From: Cohnella lupini
GTDB taxonomy: Bacteria > Bacillota > Bacilli > Paenibacillales > Paenibacillaceae
DNA length: 64,000 bases
Direction: 5' to 3'
Assembly: GCF_003386205.1 (NCBI RefSeq)
Contig: NZ_QRDY01000002.1
Span: 186,001 to 250,000 of the forward strand
The position numbers and the translations under genes were made by a program. This document shows, piece after piece, positions 1 to 8,119 of the stretch. Each line of letters starts with the position of its first letter. Positions within the stretch are counted from its first letter, which is position 1. The notes beneath the pieces are model-generated. The model worked only from the letters and a program-made list of their open reading frames with translations, was not told the origin of the DNA and did no database searches.

Positions 1-774
1 AATTTAGGCTTAAGATATGCTACGACCTACACCGGAACGCAAGTGAGGGTATGGTTGGATTCGACGGACGTCACGGGTTTGGTTACCCTTCCGAGCACCG
101 GAGGCTGGGATAACTGGAGAACGTATACGATTAAAGGGTTGAACCTAACTGGAGGAAATCACACGCTCAGAGTCGAAACCGTAACGGGCGAATTCGATTT
201 CTATACGTTGCAATTGAATAGCGCGGATAACTCTTCCTTCGCGAAATCGGATAACTTCGCGACCTCCTTCAGCGGAGATTGGAACTGGAGCGGCGGAAAC
301 TGGGCTATCGAAAGCGGAGAAGCAAGCATTAATAACGTAGGCAAGCGGACGCTCGGAAGTACGGGCTGGTCGGATTACACCGTGGAGGCCGATATCAAGG
401 GGATCGACGGCTTAAACAGCGGAATCATGGTTCGGGTACAGAATCCCGCCCAAGGCGGCGCCGGCAATGACGCCGGTCTTGGAACCGATTTCTACCAAGG
501 CTATCTGGCCGTTATTTCGCCCACTCAATTGTCGCTCGGGAAGCAGAATTACAATTGGACCACTTTGGCTAGCGCCGCGGGTACGTATAATCTCAACGCT
601 TGGCATCACATGAAAGTGGTTGTCGCCGGAAACAACATCAAAGTCTATGTCGGAGATATGGTCAATCCCAAAATCGATTATACCGACAATAGCAATCCTT
701 TCATTACCGGAAAGGTAGGAATGAGGGCTCATTATGCCCATACCCACTTCGATAACTTCAGCGTGACTCATTAA
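1..774 (+). CDS. C-terminal part of a secreted carbohydrate-binding protein (CBM6 plus concanavalin-like domain), truncated by window edge
   Basis: The reading frame is open from the first base, so the N-terminus lies outside the window. The first ~75 visible residues have the CBM6-like beta-sandwich pattern (LRYAT, VRVWLD, GNHTLRVE, FDFYTLQLN), a module that binds plant or microbial glycans. The remaining ~170 residues (from NFATSFSGDWNWSGGNW to HFDNFSVTH) resemble a LamG/3-keto-disaccharide-hydrolase-like jelly roll that commonly ends secreted glycosidases. No catalytic residues can be assigned from the visible part. It probably belongs to a large extracellular glycoside hydrolase whose catalytic domain is upstream. 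A strong terminator follows 16 bp after the stop. Confidence 0.75.
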   Translation, partial: NLGLRYATTYTGTQVRVWLDSTDVTGLVTLPSTGGWDNWRTYTIKGLNLTGGNHTLRVETVTGEFDFYTLQLNSADNSSFAKSDNFATSFSGDWNWSGGNWAIESGEASINNVGKRTLGSTGWSDYTVEADIKGIDGLNSGIMVRVQNPAQGGAGNDAGLGTDFYQGYLAVISPTQLSLGKQNYNWTTLASAAGTYNLNAWHHMKVVVAGNNIKVYVGDMVNPKIDYTDNSNPFITGKVGMRAHYAHTHFDNFSVTH

Positions 775-790
775 AATTCAAATAAATCTC

Positions 791-831
791 AAAAAGCATC
801 GCGGCAGAGGATTTCTGCCGCGATGCTTTTT
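791..831. terminator. Bidirectional intrinsic terminator
   Basis: Perfect 13-bp stem (796-808 with 814-826) and a 5-nt loop, flanked by A5 on the left and T5 on the right, so it can work in both directions. It closes the carbohydrate-binding protein gene. Confidence 0.9.
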
Positions 832-973
832 GACGTATTTTACTCTAGTATTAACCGGCAAAAATATTTATGGGTCAAAGGATGAACCGCGGACAATTTA
901 TTTATCCCGTCCGATCTAGTATCATGAAGGAAATATTCGGAATATAAGTCGGATCATTCGAAAGAGGAGCCAC

Positions 974-1663
974 ATGAACAAGGATATTCATATTCTAGTC
1001 GTCGAAGACGATGCCGATATCAGCAGCTTGCTGTGCAACGTGATAAGGAGAGCCGGTTATACGCCTCAGCCCGCCTTCTCGGGGACGGAAGCTCTTCTGC
1101 AGCTCGAGCGCCGGACGTGGGAGATGGTGTTGCTCGATTTGATGCTGCCCGGCATGACGGGAGAGCAGGTGCTGGAGAAGCTGAACGGAACCGGAGTGCC
1201 GGTCATGATCGTGTCGGCCAAGAACGAAAGCCAAACGAAAGTCGCGGCTTTACGCGGAGGTGCGGACGATTTCATTACGAAGCCGTTCGACGTGGAGGAA
1301 GTGTCCGCGCGGATCGAATCGCTGCTTCGCCGATATTCGCGAACCGCTCAGCAGATTCAGCCGAAGGTACTGCGCCACAAGGGATTGGAGCTGGACGGCG
1401 AGGCCAAATCCGTGAAGGTGAACGGGGAAGGGCTTGCGCTGACGGCAAGGGAGTATGAGATTATGGCGCTGCTGCTTTCCTCGCCTCAGAAAGTGTTCAC
1501 TAAAGCGAACTTGTACGAAAGCGTATGGGGCGAGTCTTTCTACGGGGACGATAATACGATCAACGTCCATATGAGCCATCTGCGCGGCAAGCTGGCCAAG
1601 GCGGCTCCGGACGTCGAGTGGATCGAGACGGTGTGGGGAATCGGATACCGGCTTCAGCCTTAA
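974..1663 (+). CDS. OmpR/PhoB-family response regulator
   Basis: 229 residues. The receiver domain has the acidic pair E11/D12/D13, the phospho-acceptor D55 in LLDLMLPG and K103 in ITKPF. The C-terminal winged helix (from about residue 130) has the usual LTAREYEIMALLL, DNTINVHMSHLRGKL and VWGIGYRL segments. The start is supported by AGAGGAG about 6 nt upstream. No kinase gene is adjacent. The likely partner is the orphan kinase at 5067-6017, at the far end of the same island, with an MBOAT pair and an ABC transporter between. The probable target is the ABC operon. Confidence 0.9.
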   Translation: MNKDIHILVVEDDADISSLLCNVIRRAGYTPQPAFSGTEALLQLERRTWEMVLLDLMLPGMTGEQVLEKLNGTGVPVMIVSAKNESQTKVAALRGGADDFITKPFDVEEVSARIESLLRRYSRTAQQIQPKVLRHKGLELDGEAKSVKVNGEGLALTAREYEIMALLLSSPQKVFTKANLYESVWGESFYGDDNTINVHMSHLRGKLAKAAPDVEWIETVWGIGYRLQP

Positions 1664-1781
1664 GACTCGAAAGGTTAATTGTATGTGATAAAATTCACAA
1701 ATCCTTCGTTGTTTCGCCGATTTTCCCTCCATCCGTGTGATATATTGAAATAAATGGAAGACGGGGAGAGGCGGGATCGGG

Positions 1782-2213
1782 ATGGAGGACATTTTGTCGA
1801 AACTGGTAATAGCGTCTGGAGCGGTTCAGTTTGCGGTCGTCGCGGGAAGCTTGGCCGTCCCTTATTTGCTTAACTGGCGCGGAGAGCTGGCAAAAGTACA
1901 GACGCTAATCAAGCAAATATTCTGGACGTATGCGGGCTACATCCTATGTACGAATTTGTTTTTTGCGATCGTATCCGTATTCGCAACGGAAGGTTTGTTG
2001 GACGGTTCGCGGCTGGCAACGGCATTAAACGTCTTCATAGCCTTATACTGGGCCGCGCGCGTAGTGATCCAATTCGTCTATTTCGATAAAAAGGGTCTGC
2101 CCGTCGGTGGTATTTACCGAATGGGTGAGTGGATGCTCGTCATCTGTTTTATTTTCCTAACGGTAGTGTATAGCTTGGCCGCTTGCTGGAACGAATGGGG
2201 GATGGCGCAATGA
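1782..2213 (+). CDS. Small four-helix integral membrane protein, unknown function
   Basis: 143 residues, mostly hydrophobic, with about four predicted membrane segments (roughly residues 12-30, 45-65, 75-95 and 113-133). I recognise no family. Its stop overlaps the start of the MBOAT gene by four bases (ATGA), so the two are translationally coupled and probably work together, for example as an accessory subunit or scaffold of the acyltransferase. The start is supported by a GGGGAGAGGCGGGA purine run. Confidence 0.6.
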   Translation: MEDILSKLVIASGAVQFAVVAGSLAVPYLLNWRGELAKVQTLIKQIFWTYAGYILCTNLFFAIVSVFATEGLLDGSRLATALNVFIALYWAARVVIQFVYFDKKGLPVGGIYRMGEWMLVICFIFLTVVYSLAACWNEWGMAQ

Positions 2214-3214
2214 GCGCGTTCGTTCCGAGTAGCATGAAGTTCATCGCTATCGCCGTGCTTGTATGCCTCTGCATTCCGCTGCTGGGTTATTTCATCGCAC
2301 AACTAAGAGTAGCCGCGATGAAACGTTCATTGTCATGGGCTCTTGCTGTGGGCTCCATCGCTTTTATCGATTTGGCGACGGCGGACGAGCCTGCCGGATT
2401 CCGAATGTCGGTTATTATTGGCGTACTTCTGTATGGTATGAAATCCGTTATATACAGCGAGTACGTCATCCGGGAGAAACGAACGATACCCTTCTTCCGA
2501 TGGGTCCTATTTCACTTATGGTTCGGCATGAGGCCGTACGTCTTTATGCGGAAGAAGGATAAACCCTATGCGGATGCCTCCCGGTATTTTCTTGACGGTT
2601 TCAAGAGGCTGCTATTTGGCATCGCTCTTGTTCTGCTGTCATGGGGAATATGGAAATTCGGCATACATTTTCGCTGGAACCGCGGGCTTGCGGCGATAAC
2701 CGCGACTGCCCCGCTGTTGATCGGACTCAGCTTTATCGTGCATTTCGGCGTTTTTAACCTCGTCACCGGCTACTGGAGACAGTTGGGCTACGAATGTCAG
2801 CGGCTGTTCCGCAATCCGATCCGTTCGACAAGCTTGAACGAGTTCTGGGGCAGGCGTTGGAACCTTGCTTTCTTGGAGATGACCGCATTGGGCGTGTACC
2901 GACCGTTAAGTCAAATTATCAGCCATAAGAGCGCGCTTTTTCTGGCCTTTCTGTTTTCCGGCATTCTTCATGAGCTTGCTATCAGTCTTCCCGTTCGTCA
3001 GGGTTTTGGATTGCCGATGTTATACTTTATTCTGCACGGAATCGCGATGAGCGCCGAGAGGGCCATGGAGAGAAAAGGTCGCCCGATCTCCGCAATTCCC
3101 TGGGTAGGACGGGTGTGGACGATGTCCTGGCTTCTTGTTCCGATGCCGATACTGTTTCATGCTCCATTCCTGAAAATGATCGTTTGGCCGATAGTCGGAA
3201 TACGGATATCTTAA
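2210..3214 (+). CDS. Wax-synthase-like MBOAT family membrane O-acyltransferase
   Basis: 334 residues and about eight membrane segments. The segment NEFWGRRWN followed ~60 residues later by SGILHELAI is the signature of the MBOAT_2/wax-synthase group, in which the conserved histidine (here in ILHE) is catalytic. The family moves acyl groups from acyl-CoA or acyl carriers to hydroxyl acceptors at the membrane; the acceptor cannot be predicted. I chose the ATG that overlaps the previous stop (ATGA) over an upstream TTG at 2183 because it has GGGGG about 8 nt upstream and gives coupled translation. An acyltransferase between a regulator and a BcrA-type ABC system suggests lipid or envelope modification. 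Confidence 0.75.
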   Translation: MSAFVPSSMKFIAIAVLVCLCIPLLGYFIAQLRVAAMKRSLSWALAVGSIAFIDLATADEPAGFRMSVIIGVLLYGMKSVIYSEYVIREKRTIPFFRWVLFHLWFGMRPYVFMRKKDKPYADASRYFLDGFKRLLFGIALVLLSWGIWKFGIHFRWNRGLAAITATAPLLIGLSFIVHFGVFNLVTGYWRQLGYECQRLFRNPIRSTSLNEFWGRRWNLAFLEMTALGVYRPLSQIISHKSALFLAFLFSGILHELAISLPVRQGFGLPMLYFILHGIAMSAERAMERKGRPISAIPWVGRVWTMSWLLVPMPILFHAPFLKMIVWPIVGIRIS

Positions 3215-3231
3215 AAAATAGATAATCGGCT

Positions 3232-3253
3232 ATTACCTTAATGATTACCTTAA
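3232..3253 (+). promoter_or_regulatory. Direct repeat, candidate response-regulator box upstream of the ABC operon
   Basis: Two identical 10-mers, ATTACCTTAA, start at 3232 and 3244, a 12-bp period, about 85 bp upstream of the ABC ATPase start. OmpR-type regulators usually bind direct repeats spaced about one helical turn, so this fits a site for the regulator at 974. The assignment is inference. Confidence 0.4.
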
Positions 3254-3336
3254 GACTTTTTTAAGAATCGGCTTAAGCCTCTCTTATGGTTTTGAATTTA
3301 TTGTTAAGCTATCTCATAAGGGAGGCCCAAAAGACG

Positions 3337-4260
3337 ATGAATGATCATGTATTGCAATCTAATCAATTAACCAAGAAATTCAAGGGCGCCTTTGCCCTGG
3401 ATAAAGTAAACCTGTCCATCCGCAAAGGATCGATCTACGGCTTTATCGGCCAGAACGGCGCCGGTAAATCAACGCTGATCCGCATCGCGGCCGGACTGGC
3501 TTTTCCGACCGATGGACATATCGAGCTGTTCGGTGCCGGCGGCGAACTGGAGCTCGTTCAAGCCCGCAAGCGGATCGGCTCGATTATCGAGAACCCCGCG
3601 CTGTTCCCCAACATGACGGCTGCGGAGAATTTGGAGGCGAACCGAATACTCCGCGGCATCCCCGGAAAGGAATGCATCGGTCGGACGCTGGCGCTGGTCG
3701 GTCTGCAGGACACCGGCAGGAAAAAAGCGAAAAATTTCTCGCTCGGCATGAAGCAACGGCTAGGGCTGGGAATCGCTCTGCTAAGCGATCCGGAATTTCT
3801 GATTTTGGACGAGCCGACCAACGGTCTGGATCCGATGGGCGTCGTGGAAATGCGCGAGCTTCTGGTACGGCTCAACCGCGAGCGCGGGATTACGATTCTG
3901 ATCTCTAGCCATATTCTGAGCGAGGTGTATTTGCTAGCGACCCACTACGGAATCATACATCACGGCCGGCTTCTGGAGCAGCTCACGGCGCAGGAGTTGA
4001 AAGGTAAGTGCCAGCAGTACATCCATATTAAGTCCGACAATCCGGACAAAGCGTCCGCGGTCATCCAGAACGGGCTGAAAACGTCCGATTTCGAGGTGAT
4101 GCCCGACGGTTCCATCAAGCTTTACGGCAAGATCGAAAGGCCGGGTGAAATATCGGCGTTGCTCGTCTCCTCCGGACTCATGCTAGAGCAATTCATGCCG
4201 ATGGGCGAAGATCTGGAAAGCTATTTCACCAAGCGGATCGGGGGAATCAGCCATGTATAA
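3337..4260 (+). CDS. BcrA/lantibiotic-immunity-type ABC transporter ATP-binding protein
   Basis: 307 residues. It has Walker A GQNGAGKST, signature FSLGMKQRLGLG, Walker B FLILDEPTNGLD and the H-loop SSHILSEV, followed by the ~90-residue C-terminal extension usual for BcrA/CcmA-like exporters. I prefer the ATG at 3337 (GGAGG 11 nt upstream) to an earlier in-frame start at 3286. It overlaps the permease gene by 8 bp. Such pairs export or confer immunity to bacitracin, lantibiotics or other envelope-active peptides; the exact substrate is unknown. Confidence 0.88.
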   Translation: MNDHVLQSNQLTKKFKGAFALDKVNLSIRKGSIYGFIGQNGAGKSTLIRIAAGLAFPTDGHIELFGAGGELELVQARKRIGSIIENPALFPNMTAAENLEANRILRGIPGKECIGRTLALVGLQDTGRKKAKNFSLGMKQRLGLGIALLSDPEFLILDEPTNGLDPMGVVEMRELLVRLNRERGITILISSHILSEVYLLATHYGIIHHGRLLEQLTAQELKGKCQQYIHIKSDNPDKASAVIQNGLKTSDFEVMPDGSIKLYGKIERPGEISALLVSSGLMLEQFMPMGEDLESYFTKRIGGISHV

Positions 4261-5044
4261 CCTGATTCGCGTCGAGCTGTTCAAGCTGCGCAAGGACAAG
4301 GCTTTCAGAATGCTGATGCTGCTGATCTCCGCCCTTGCTATTATCTTCCCTTTGTTTTCTTATTTCGACAACAAGACACATGGGTTCCCGCTCGTTCCGG
4401 GCATTGCCTTTTTGTTCGATTCCATCGGTATAAACAGCTTTTTTATCAAGTTCGGAACCGCCATTCTTGCCGGTTTCTTCATCGCCAACGAATATTCGAC
4501 CGGCGTTATGAAAACGATCGTTTCTTCGGGCAACAGTCGCGGTAGGCTGTTCATGGCCAAGCTGATCGGGTTTGCCGCGGGAGCGATGGCGATTTCGGTT
4601 GCTTTTCCGGTAATCAGCACGATCGAGGCGACGTTGCTTGCCGGCTTCGGCCAGCCGGCGGTAGATGCGACATCCGTATTCGGACAACTGCCGCCGGGTG
4701 TCCCCGTAGCGTTCATTCTGCGCGCTTTCGGCCTGACGTTACTCTTCTCGGCAAGCTTCGCGGTAATTTCCGCTTTATTCTCGACCTTGCTGACCGAGAG
4801 CGGCAAGACGATCGGGCTCACCATTATCTTCTTCATGATGATCGATACGATTCTGTCCATGCTGGGTTCTTATTTCCCGGTCTTCGAAACCATCTATGAT
4901 TATTCCGTATTTAAGCTGATCGGCCAGATCGGCGAGCCCGTTTTGGAAGTCGGTACGGTACAGATATTGCTCGTGCCGCTACTTACGATCGCAGTGGCCG
5001 GTCTGCTTGGCGCCATCGTGTTTCGTAGGAAGGAAATTAAATAA
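4253..5044 (+). CDS. ABC-2 type permease paired with the BcrA-like ATPase
   Basis: 263 residues and about six membrane segments, in the pattern of BcrB/ABC2_membrane_4 permeases. The N-terminal YNLIRVELFKLRKDKAFRMLML amphipathic stretch is followed by a hydrophobic helix, and ANEYSTGVMKTIVSSGNSR is the typical conserved cytoplasmic loop. It starts inside the ATPase gene (8-bp overlap) and is followed 22 bp later by the kinase. ATPase, permease and kinase therefore form one operon, a common layout for peptide-antibiotic sensing and resistance in Firmicutes. Confidence 0.85.
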   Translation: MYNLIRVELFKLRKDKAFRMLMLLISALAIIFPLFSYFDNKTHGFPLVPGIAFLFDSIGINSFFIKFGTAILAGFFIANEYSTGVMKTIVSSGNSRGRLFMAKLIGFAAGAMAISVAFPVISTIEATLLAGFGQPAVDATSVFGQLPPGVPVAFILRAFGLTLLFSASFAVISALFSTLLTESGKTIGLTIIFFMMIDTILSMLGSYFPVFETIYDYSVFKLIGQIGEPVLEVGTVQILLVPLLTIAVAGLLGAIVFRRKEIK

Positions 5045-5066
5045 CGACAGCGAGGCGGGTTAAGGG

Positions 5067-6017
5067 ATGGCGATTTCCACGATGGTCGCGATTGCAGCAG
5101 TCGCGGCGGCGGTTCTGTTGCTTGCCCGGCTGCAAGTGACGAAGCGGGAGCTGCGACGAATGGCGGAGCAGCTTCGTCTCCGCAACGATCAGGCAGTCAG
5201 CAAAAAAATCGACGTGGCGCTTTTCGACCGGCAGGTCGAGGCGCTGGCGGAGCAGATCAATCGGCAGTCGGAGCTTATCGTTGACGCCGAAGCCGCCAGA
5301 AGACGCACGGAGAACGAGCTGCGCCAAGCCGTCGCGAACATCTCCCATGACATTCGCACGCCGTTGACATCCATATTCGGCTATATTCAATTGCTAGAGT
5401 CGGACTCTCTGACACCGGAGGAGAAGCAGGAATACGTCGCCATCGTGAAAAACCGGACGAAGCGTCTGCAGACTCTGCTGAATGATTTCTTCGAGCTGTC
5501 CGTCATCGAATCGACGGATTATTTCTTGAAGCCCGAGCGGCTTCGAATGACAGGACTGCTGTCCGATGTGCTGGTCGGCTTCTACGACCGGTTTAACGAA
5601 CGCGGTCTGAAGCCGGATATCCGGCTTCCGGACGAGGAAATCATCGTCCATGCCGACGAATCCGCGGTTCGAAGGGTAATGGAAAATTTGCTCGCCAATA
5701 CGATCAAGCATGCCGAGGGACGAGTGGAAATTCATCTCGAGCGGCAGCATGATCGTGCGGAGCTGACGGTCGTTAACGACGCGAAGTCTCTTGCGGGCAG
5801 CGACGTAAACCTGCTGTTCGACCGTTTCTATACGGCAGACCGGACTCGATCCGCCCAAGGGTCGGGTCTTGGTCTTTCCATCGCCAAGAGCTTAATGGAG
5901 AAAATGAACGGGTCCTTGACCGCCGAGCTTCTCGGAGACCGCTTGGCATTGAAATGCGTTTGGCACAGGGAAACTAGACTTTCCGATAACGAGCGAACGC
6001 GGCTTTTAACGGAATAA
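5067..6017 (+). CDS. Single-membrane-segment sensor histidine kinase
   Basis: 316 residues. One N-terminal membrane helix (about residues 4-20) is followed by a charged coiled coil, a HisKA dimerisation helix with phospho-acceptor H94 in ISHDIRTP, and a HATPase domain with N-box ENLLANTIKH and G-box GSGLGLSIAKSL. It has almost no extracellular sensor, like the intramembrane-sensing kinases that read the activity of a neighbouring transporter. The adjacent ABC permease is therefore the likely stimulus partner and the regulator at 974 the likely output partner. A terminator follows 35 bp downstream. Confidence 0.87.
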   Translation: MAISTMVAIAAVAAAVLLLARLQVTKRELRRMAEQLRLRNDQAVSKKIDVALFDRQVEALAEQINRQSELIVDAEAARRRTENELRQAVANISHDIRTPLTSIFGYIQLLESDSLTPEEKQEYVAIVKNRTKRLQTLLNDFFELSVIESTDYFLKPERLRMTGLLSDVLVGFYDRFNERGLKPDIRLPDEEIIVHADESAVRRVMENLLANTIKHAEGRVEIHLERQHDRAELTVVNDAKSLAGSDVNLLFDRFYTADRTRSAQGSGLGLSIAKSLMEKMNGSLTAELLGDRLALKCVWHRETRLSDNERTRLLTE

Positions 6018-6051
6018 CCAATGTCTATACTTGTCCTGAATCATCCACGAT

Positions 6052-6095
6052 AAAAACGACATTCGCTGTCCTCAAAGGACGACGAAGTCGTTTTT
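6052..6095 (+). terminator. Intrinsic terminator of the ABC/kinase operon
   Basis: AAAAACGAC (6052-6060) pairs with GTCGTTTTT (6087-6095). The interior TTCG/CGAA and GTCC/GGAC segments extend the stem around a short loop. Confidence 0.8.
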
Positions 6096-6280
6096 GAAAT
6101 GCTTCATGCAGAATAATGAGTTATTCATTTATACTGATCGAGTTTAAGTGGTTATTTCGACTATGGGAGGGTGTTGAGTCGTTTCGCCACTCTTCATCGA
6201 AAGCTCGATTCAAACTAACTGCTGTGCTCAGAAGTTAATACCCTGCCTGGTATTCAGGTAGGTAGTTGGAAGTGAGTGGG

Positions 6281-6487
6281 GTGTGAGTCATCCCTAGCAA
6301 ATACGATGCTTCTCAATGTATTTTTAAAGCTCGATCAAAAACGAGCTTGGATAAAGATGTTTTTTATTCCTTTTGGTCTCCGTTTGTTCGTTTCTTTCAT
6401 AAATTTCGATCTATAGTGATGTTCTTCATCCTACTTTGATTGCAAAAGCGCTTGATAACTCCAATAGCGATGATTACCATTCTACTT
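6281..6487 (+). repeat. 207-bp dispersed repeat, copy 1
   Basis: This stretch is repeated in the same orientation at 52795-53001. By eye I count about 13 substitutions and two single-base indels, roughly 93% identity, and the last ~55 bp are identical. There is no ORF, no terminal inverted repeat and no recognised RNA family. Copy 1 contains an AAGCTCG...CGAGCTT hairpin that copy 2 has lost. A 51-bp tandem array follows 43 bp downstream; at copy 2 the related array lies on the other side. Confidence 0.85.
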
Positions 6488-6529
6488 TTGATCAGTATTA
6501 CAGCGGACACCACAATCTCGGCTTGCCGT

Positions 6530-6875
6530 AATAACCGTCCAAACCGGGTTATTTTACTCAAGCAGCCCCGATTTCGCCGAATAACCCGTCCAAACCAGGT
6601 TATTTTACTCAAGCAGCCCCGATTTCGCCGAATAACCCGTCCAAACCGGGTTATTTTTCTCGCGAAGCCCCATTTTCGCCGAATAACCCGTCCAAACCGG
6701 GTTACTTTCCTCGCGCAGTCCCGATTTCGCCGAATAACCCGTCCAAACCGGGTTATTTTTCTCGCGAAGCCCCATTTTCGCCGAATAACCCGTCCAAACC
6801 GGGTTATTTTTCCCGCGCAGTCCCATTTTCGCCGAATAACCCGTCCAAACCGGGTTATTTTTCTCACGCGACCCT
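6530..6875. repeat. Tandem array A: seven 51-bp units with a terminator-like hairpin
   Basis: The core CGTCCAAACCGGGTTA starts at 6536, 6587, 6638, 6689, 6740, 6791 and 6842, exactly 51 bp apart. In complete units AATAACCCG and CGGGTTATT form a perfect 9-bp inverted repeat around a 7-nt loop, followed on the + strand by a T-rich run (TTATTTTTCTC), so each unit resembles a weak intrinsic terminator. The rest of the unit (CAGCCCCGATTTCGCCG type) varies by a few bases. Because 51 is divisible by three, long ORFs appear on both strands, but none has a ribosome binding site. Confidence 0.9.
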
Positions 6876-7047
6876 AAATTTCGCGATTTGTCGCAATATC
6901 AGAAAGCATAAAATCTTGTGAACTTTTTATACTCATCTGATTGCTGGATACAAACGTAACCTGCCGTCCCAAGGAGGACGAAATGGAGTTTACTAACCTA
7001 TTAGAAATTATATTTTATGGAGCCTTTTCCCCTCTTCTTTAAAAGGA

Positions 7048-7074
7048 TTGACTTACCCATTATTATATTATAAT
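7048..7074 (+). promoter_or_regulatory. Candidate sigma-A promoter of the GntR-type regulator
   Basis: TTGACT (7048-7053) and TATAAT (7069-7074) with a 15-bp spacer, or TAATGT with 17 bp, lie about 75 bp upstream of the regulator start. The region is AT-rich in contrast to the preceding array. Confidence 0.5.
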
Positions 7075-7150
7075 GTTATAACCAGTTGAACGAATTAGAA
7101 AACTAAAATAAACCTGAAATCATGAAATCATTTTTTATGGAGGAATCATT

Positions 7151-7924
7151 TTGTTAGATGATACTTTGCCTGTGACATTGCAATACCAATTACGCAGTAA
7201 ATTGTTCGAGAAAATCGAGAATAGATTTTGGTCCCCCGGCTCTCAAATTCCAAGCGAGCGGGAATTGTGCGATGAGTATGGCGTTAGTCGCATTACGGTA
7301 CGGGAAGTACTCAAGGAATTGGTTCAAGAGGGCTATTTGGTTCGCAAGCAAGGAAAAGGCACTTTTGTATCTTTACCTAAATTCGAGCATGAGTTGTCAA
7401 GCACTTACAGTCTCTCTCAGGAAATCGAGAAGGAAGGTTTGTATTCGGATTTTAAGATTCTTGGCTTCAGAAGAACAAACGCTACCAGCCATCTGAAGAA
7501 GATTTTCGGACTATCCGATAGCGATAGCTTGTATGAAATCACGCGTCTGCGGTTTATTGGCGATGAGTTATTTGCTTGGGAAAGAGCATTTACCCCTTGT
7601 TCTCTGATGGAAGGCGCTGGAGAAGAGCAATTGCAAAAGGAAGGCTTGTACTTCACTATTTTCCGTTGTTCGGGATTAATGGCGGAGGAGGCCGAAGTAG
7701 AAGCCGAGGCGGTGAATTGTCCAGATGAAATCGCTCAGCAGCTTAAGATCAAGAAAAATACGGCCGTATTGCATCTAACGAGGGTGACGACTGCCCAAAA
7801 TCGGTGCATCGAATACTGTGAAAGTTATATCCGCAGCGAAAAATATAAATACAAGTACAAACAAATCTTAAGAAAAAAAGCTTTCTATGATGGCGCATAT
7901 TCGGATCATACAGACGGAAAATAA
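7151..7924 (+). CDS. GntR-family transcriptional regulator, HutC/UTRA subfamily
   Basis: 257 residues from a TTG start, with GGAGGA 6 nt upstream. The N-terminal winged helix (IPSERELCDEYGVSRITVREVLKELVQEGYLVRKQGKGTF in outline) is the GntR signature. Residues ~80-245 form a UTRA ligand-binding domain of the kind that binds sugars, sugar phosphates or amino acids. It is transcribed alone and ends at a terminator. Its position directly before the importer operon at 8120-11721 makes it the likely local regulator. The effector is unknown. Confidence 0.9.
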   Translation: MLDDTLPVTLQYQLRSKLFEKIENRFWSPGSQIPSERELCDEYGVSRITVREVLKELVQEGYLVRKQGKGTFVSLPKFEHELSSTYSLSQEIEKEGLYSDFKILGFRRTNATSHLKKIFGLSDSDSLYEITRLRFIGDELFAWERAFTPCSLMEGAGEEQLQKEGLYFTIFRCSGLMAEEAEVEAEAVNCPDEIAQQLKIKKNTAVLHLTRVTTAQNRCIEYCESYIRSEKYKYKYKQILRKKAFYDGAYSDHTDGK

Positions 7925-7948
7925 ATTAGCATGTCCACCGACGAAAAT

Positions 7949-7991
7949 AAAATCCAGATCGTTCAAAAACACGTTGAACGATCTGATTTTA
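7949..7991 (+). terminator. Intrinsic terminator after the GntR-type gene
   Basis: AGATCGTTCAA (7956-7966) pairs with TTGAACGATCT (7974-7984). Flanking TAAAATC/GATTTTA extends the stem and gives a T tract. It separates the regulator from the importer operon. Confidence 0.85.
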
Positions 7992-8045
7992 AGCATACAT
8001 AACATCTTGGGAAAGCCGAGGACGAGGGGAGCTTTTGCCTATTCA

Positions 8046-8074
8046 TTGCATTAAAAGTCAGAATATTCTGTTAT
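8046..8074 (+). promoter_or_regulatory. Candidate promoter with overlapping palindromic operator
   Basis: TTGCAT (8046-8051), a 17-bp spacer and TGTTAT (8069-8074) lie ~45 bp upstream of the binding-protein gene. The spacer contains the perfect 12-bp palindrome CAGAATATTCTG (8059-8070), well placed for repression, possibly by the GntR-type regulator. The regulator assignment is inference. Confidence 0.5.
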
Positions 8075-8119
8075 TTTATTCCATTTTAAGAACAACACAA
8101 ACTACGAGGAGGAATTTTC

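Noticed and set aside
6444..6456. CcpA cre site at AAAAGCGCTT in the dispersed repeat
   Set aside because: The flanking positions do not fit the cre consensus (missing TG...CA ends), and the site is in a repeat rather than in front of a promoter.
6281..6487. Insertion sequence or transposon remnant
   Set aside because: No transposase fragment, no terminal inverted repeats and no target-site duplication seen at either copy.
6397..6877. Long overlapping open frames on both strands through array A
   Set aside because: They arise because the unit is 51 bp (17 codons). There is no ribosome binding site and the peptides are simple repeats.
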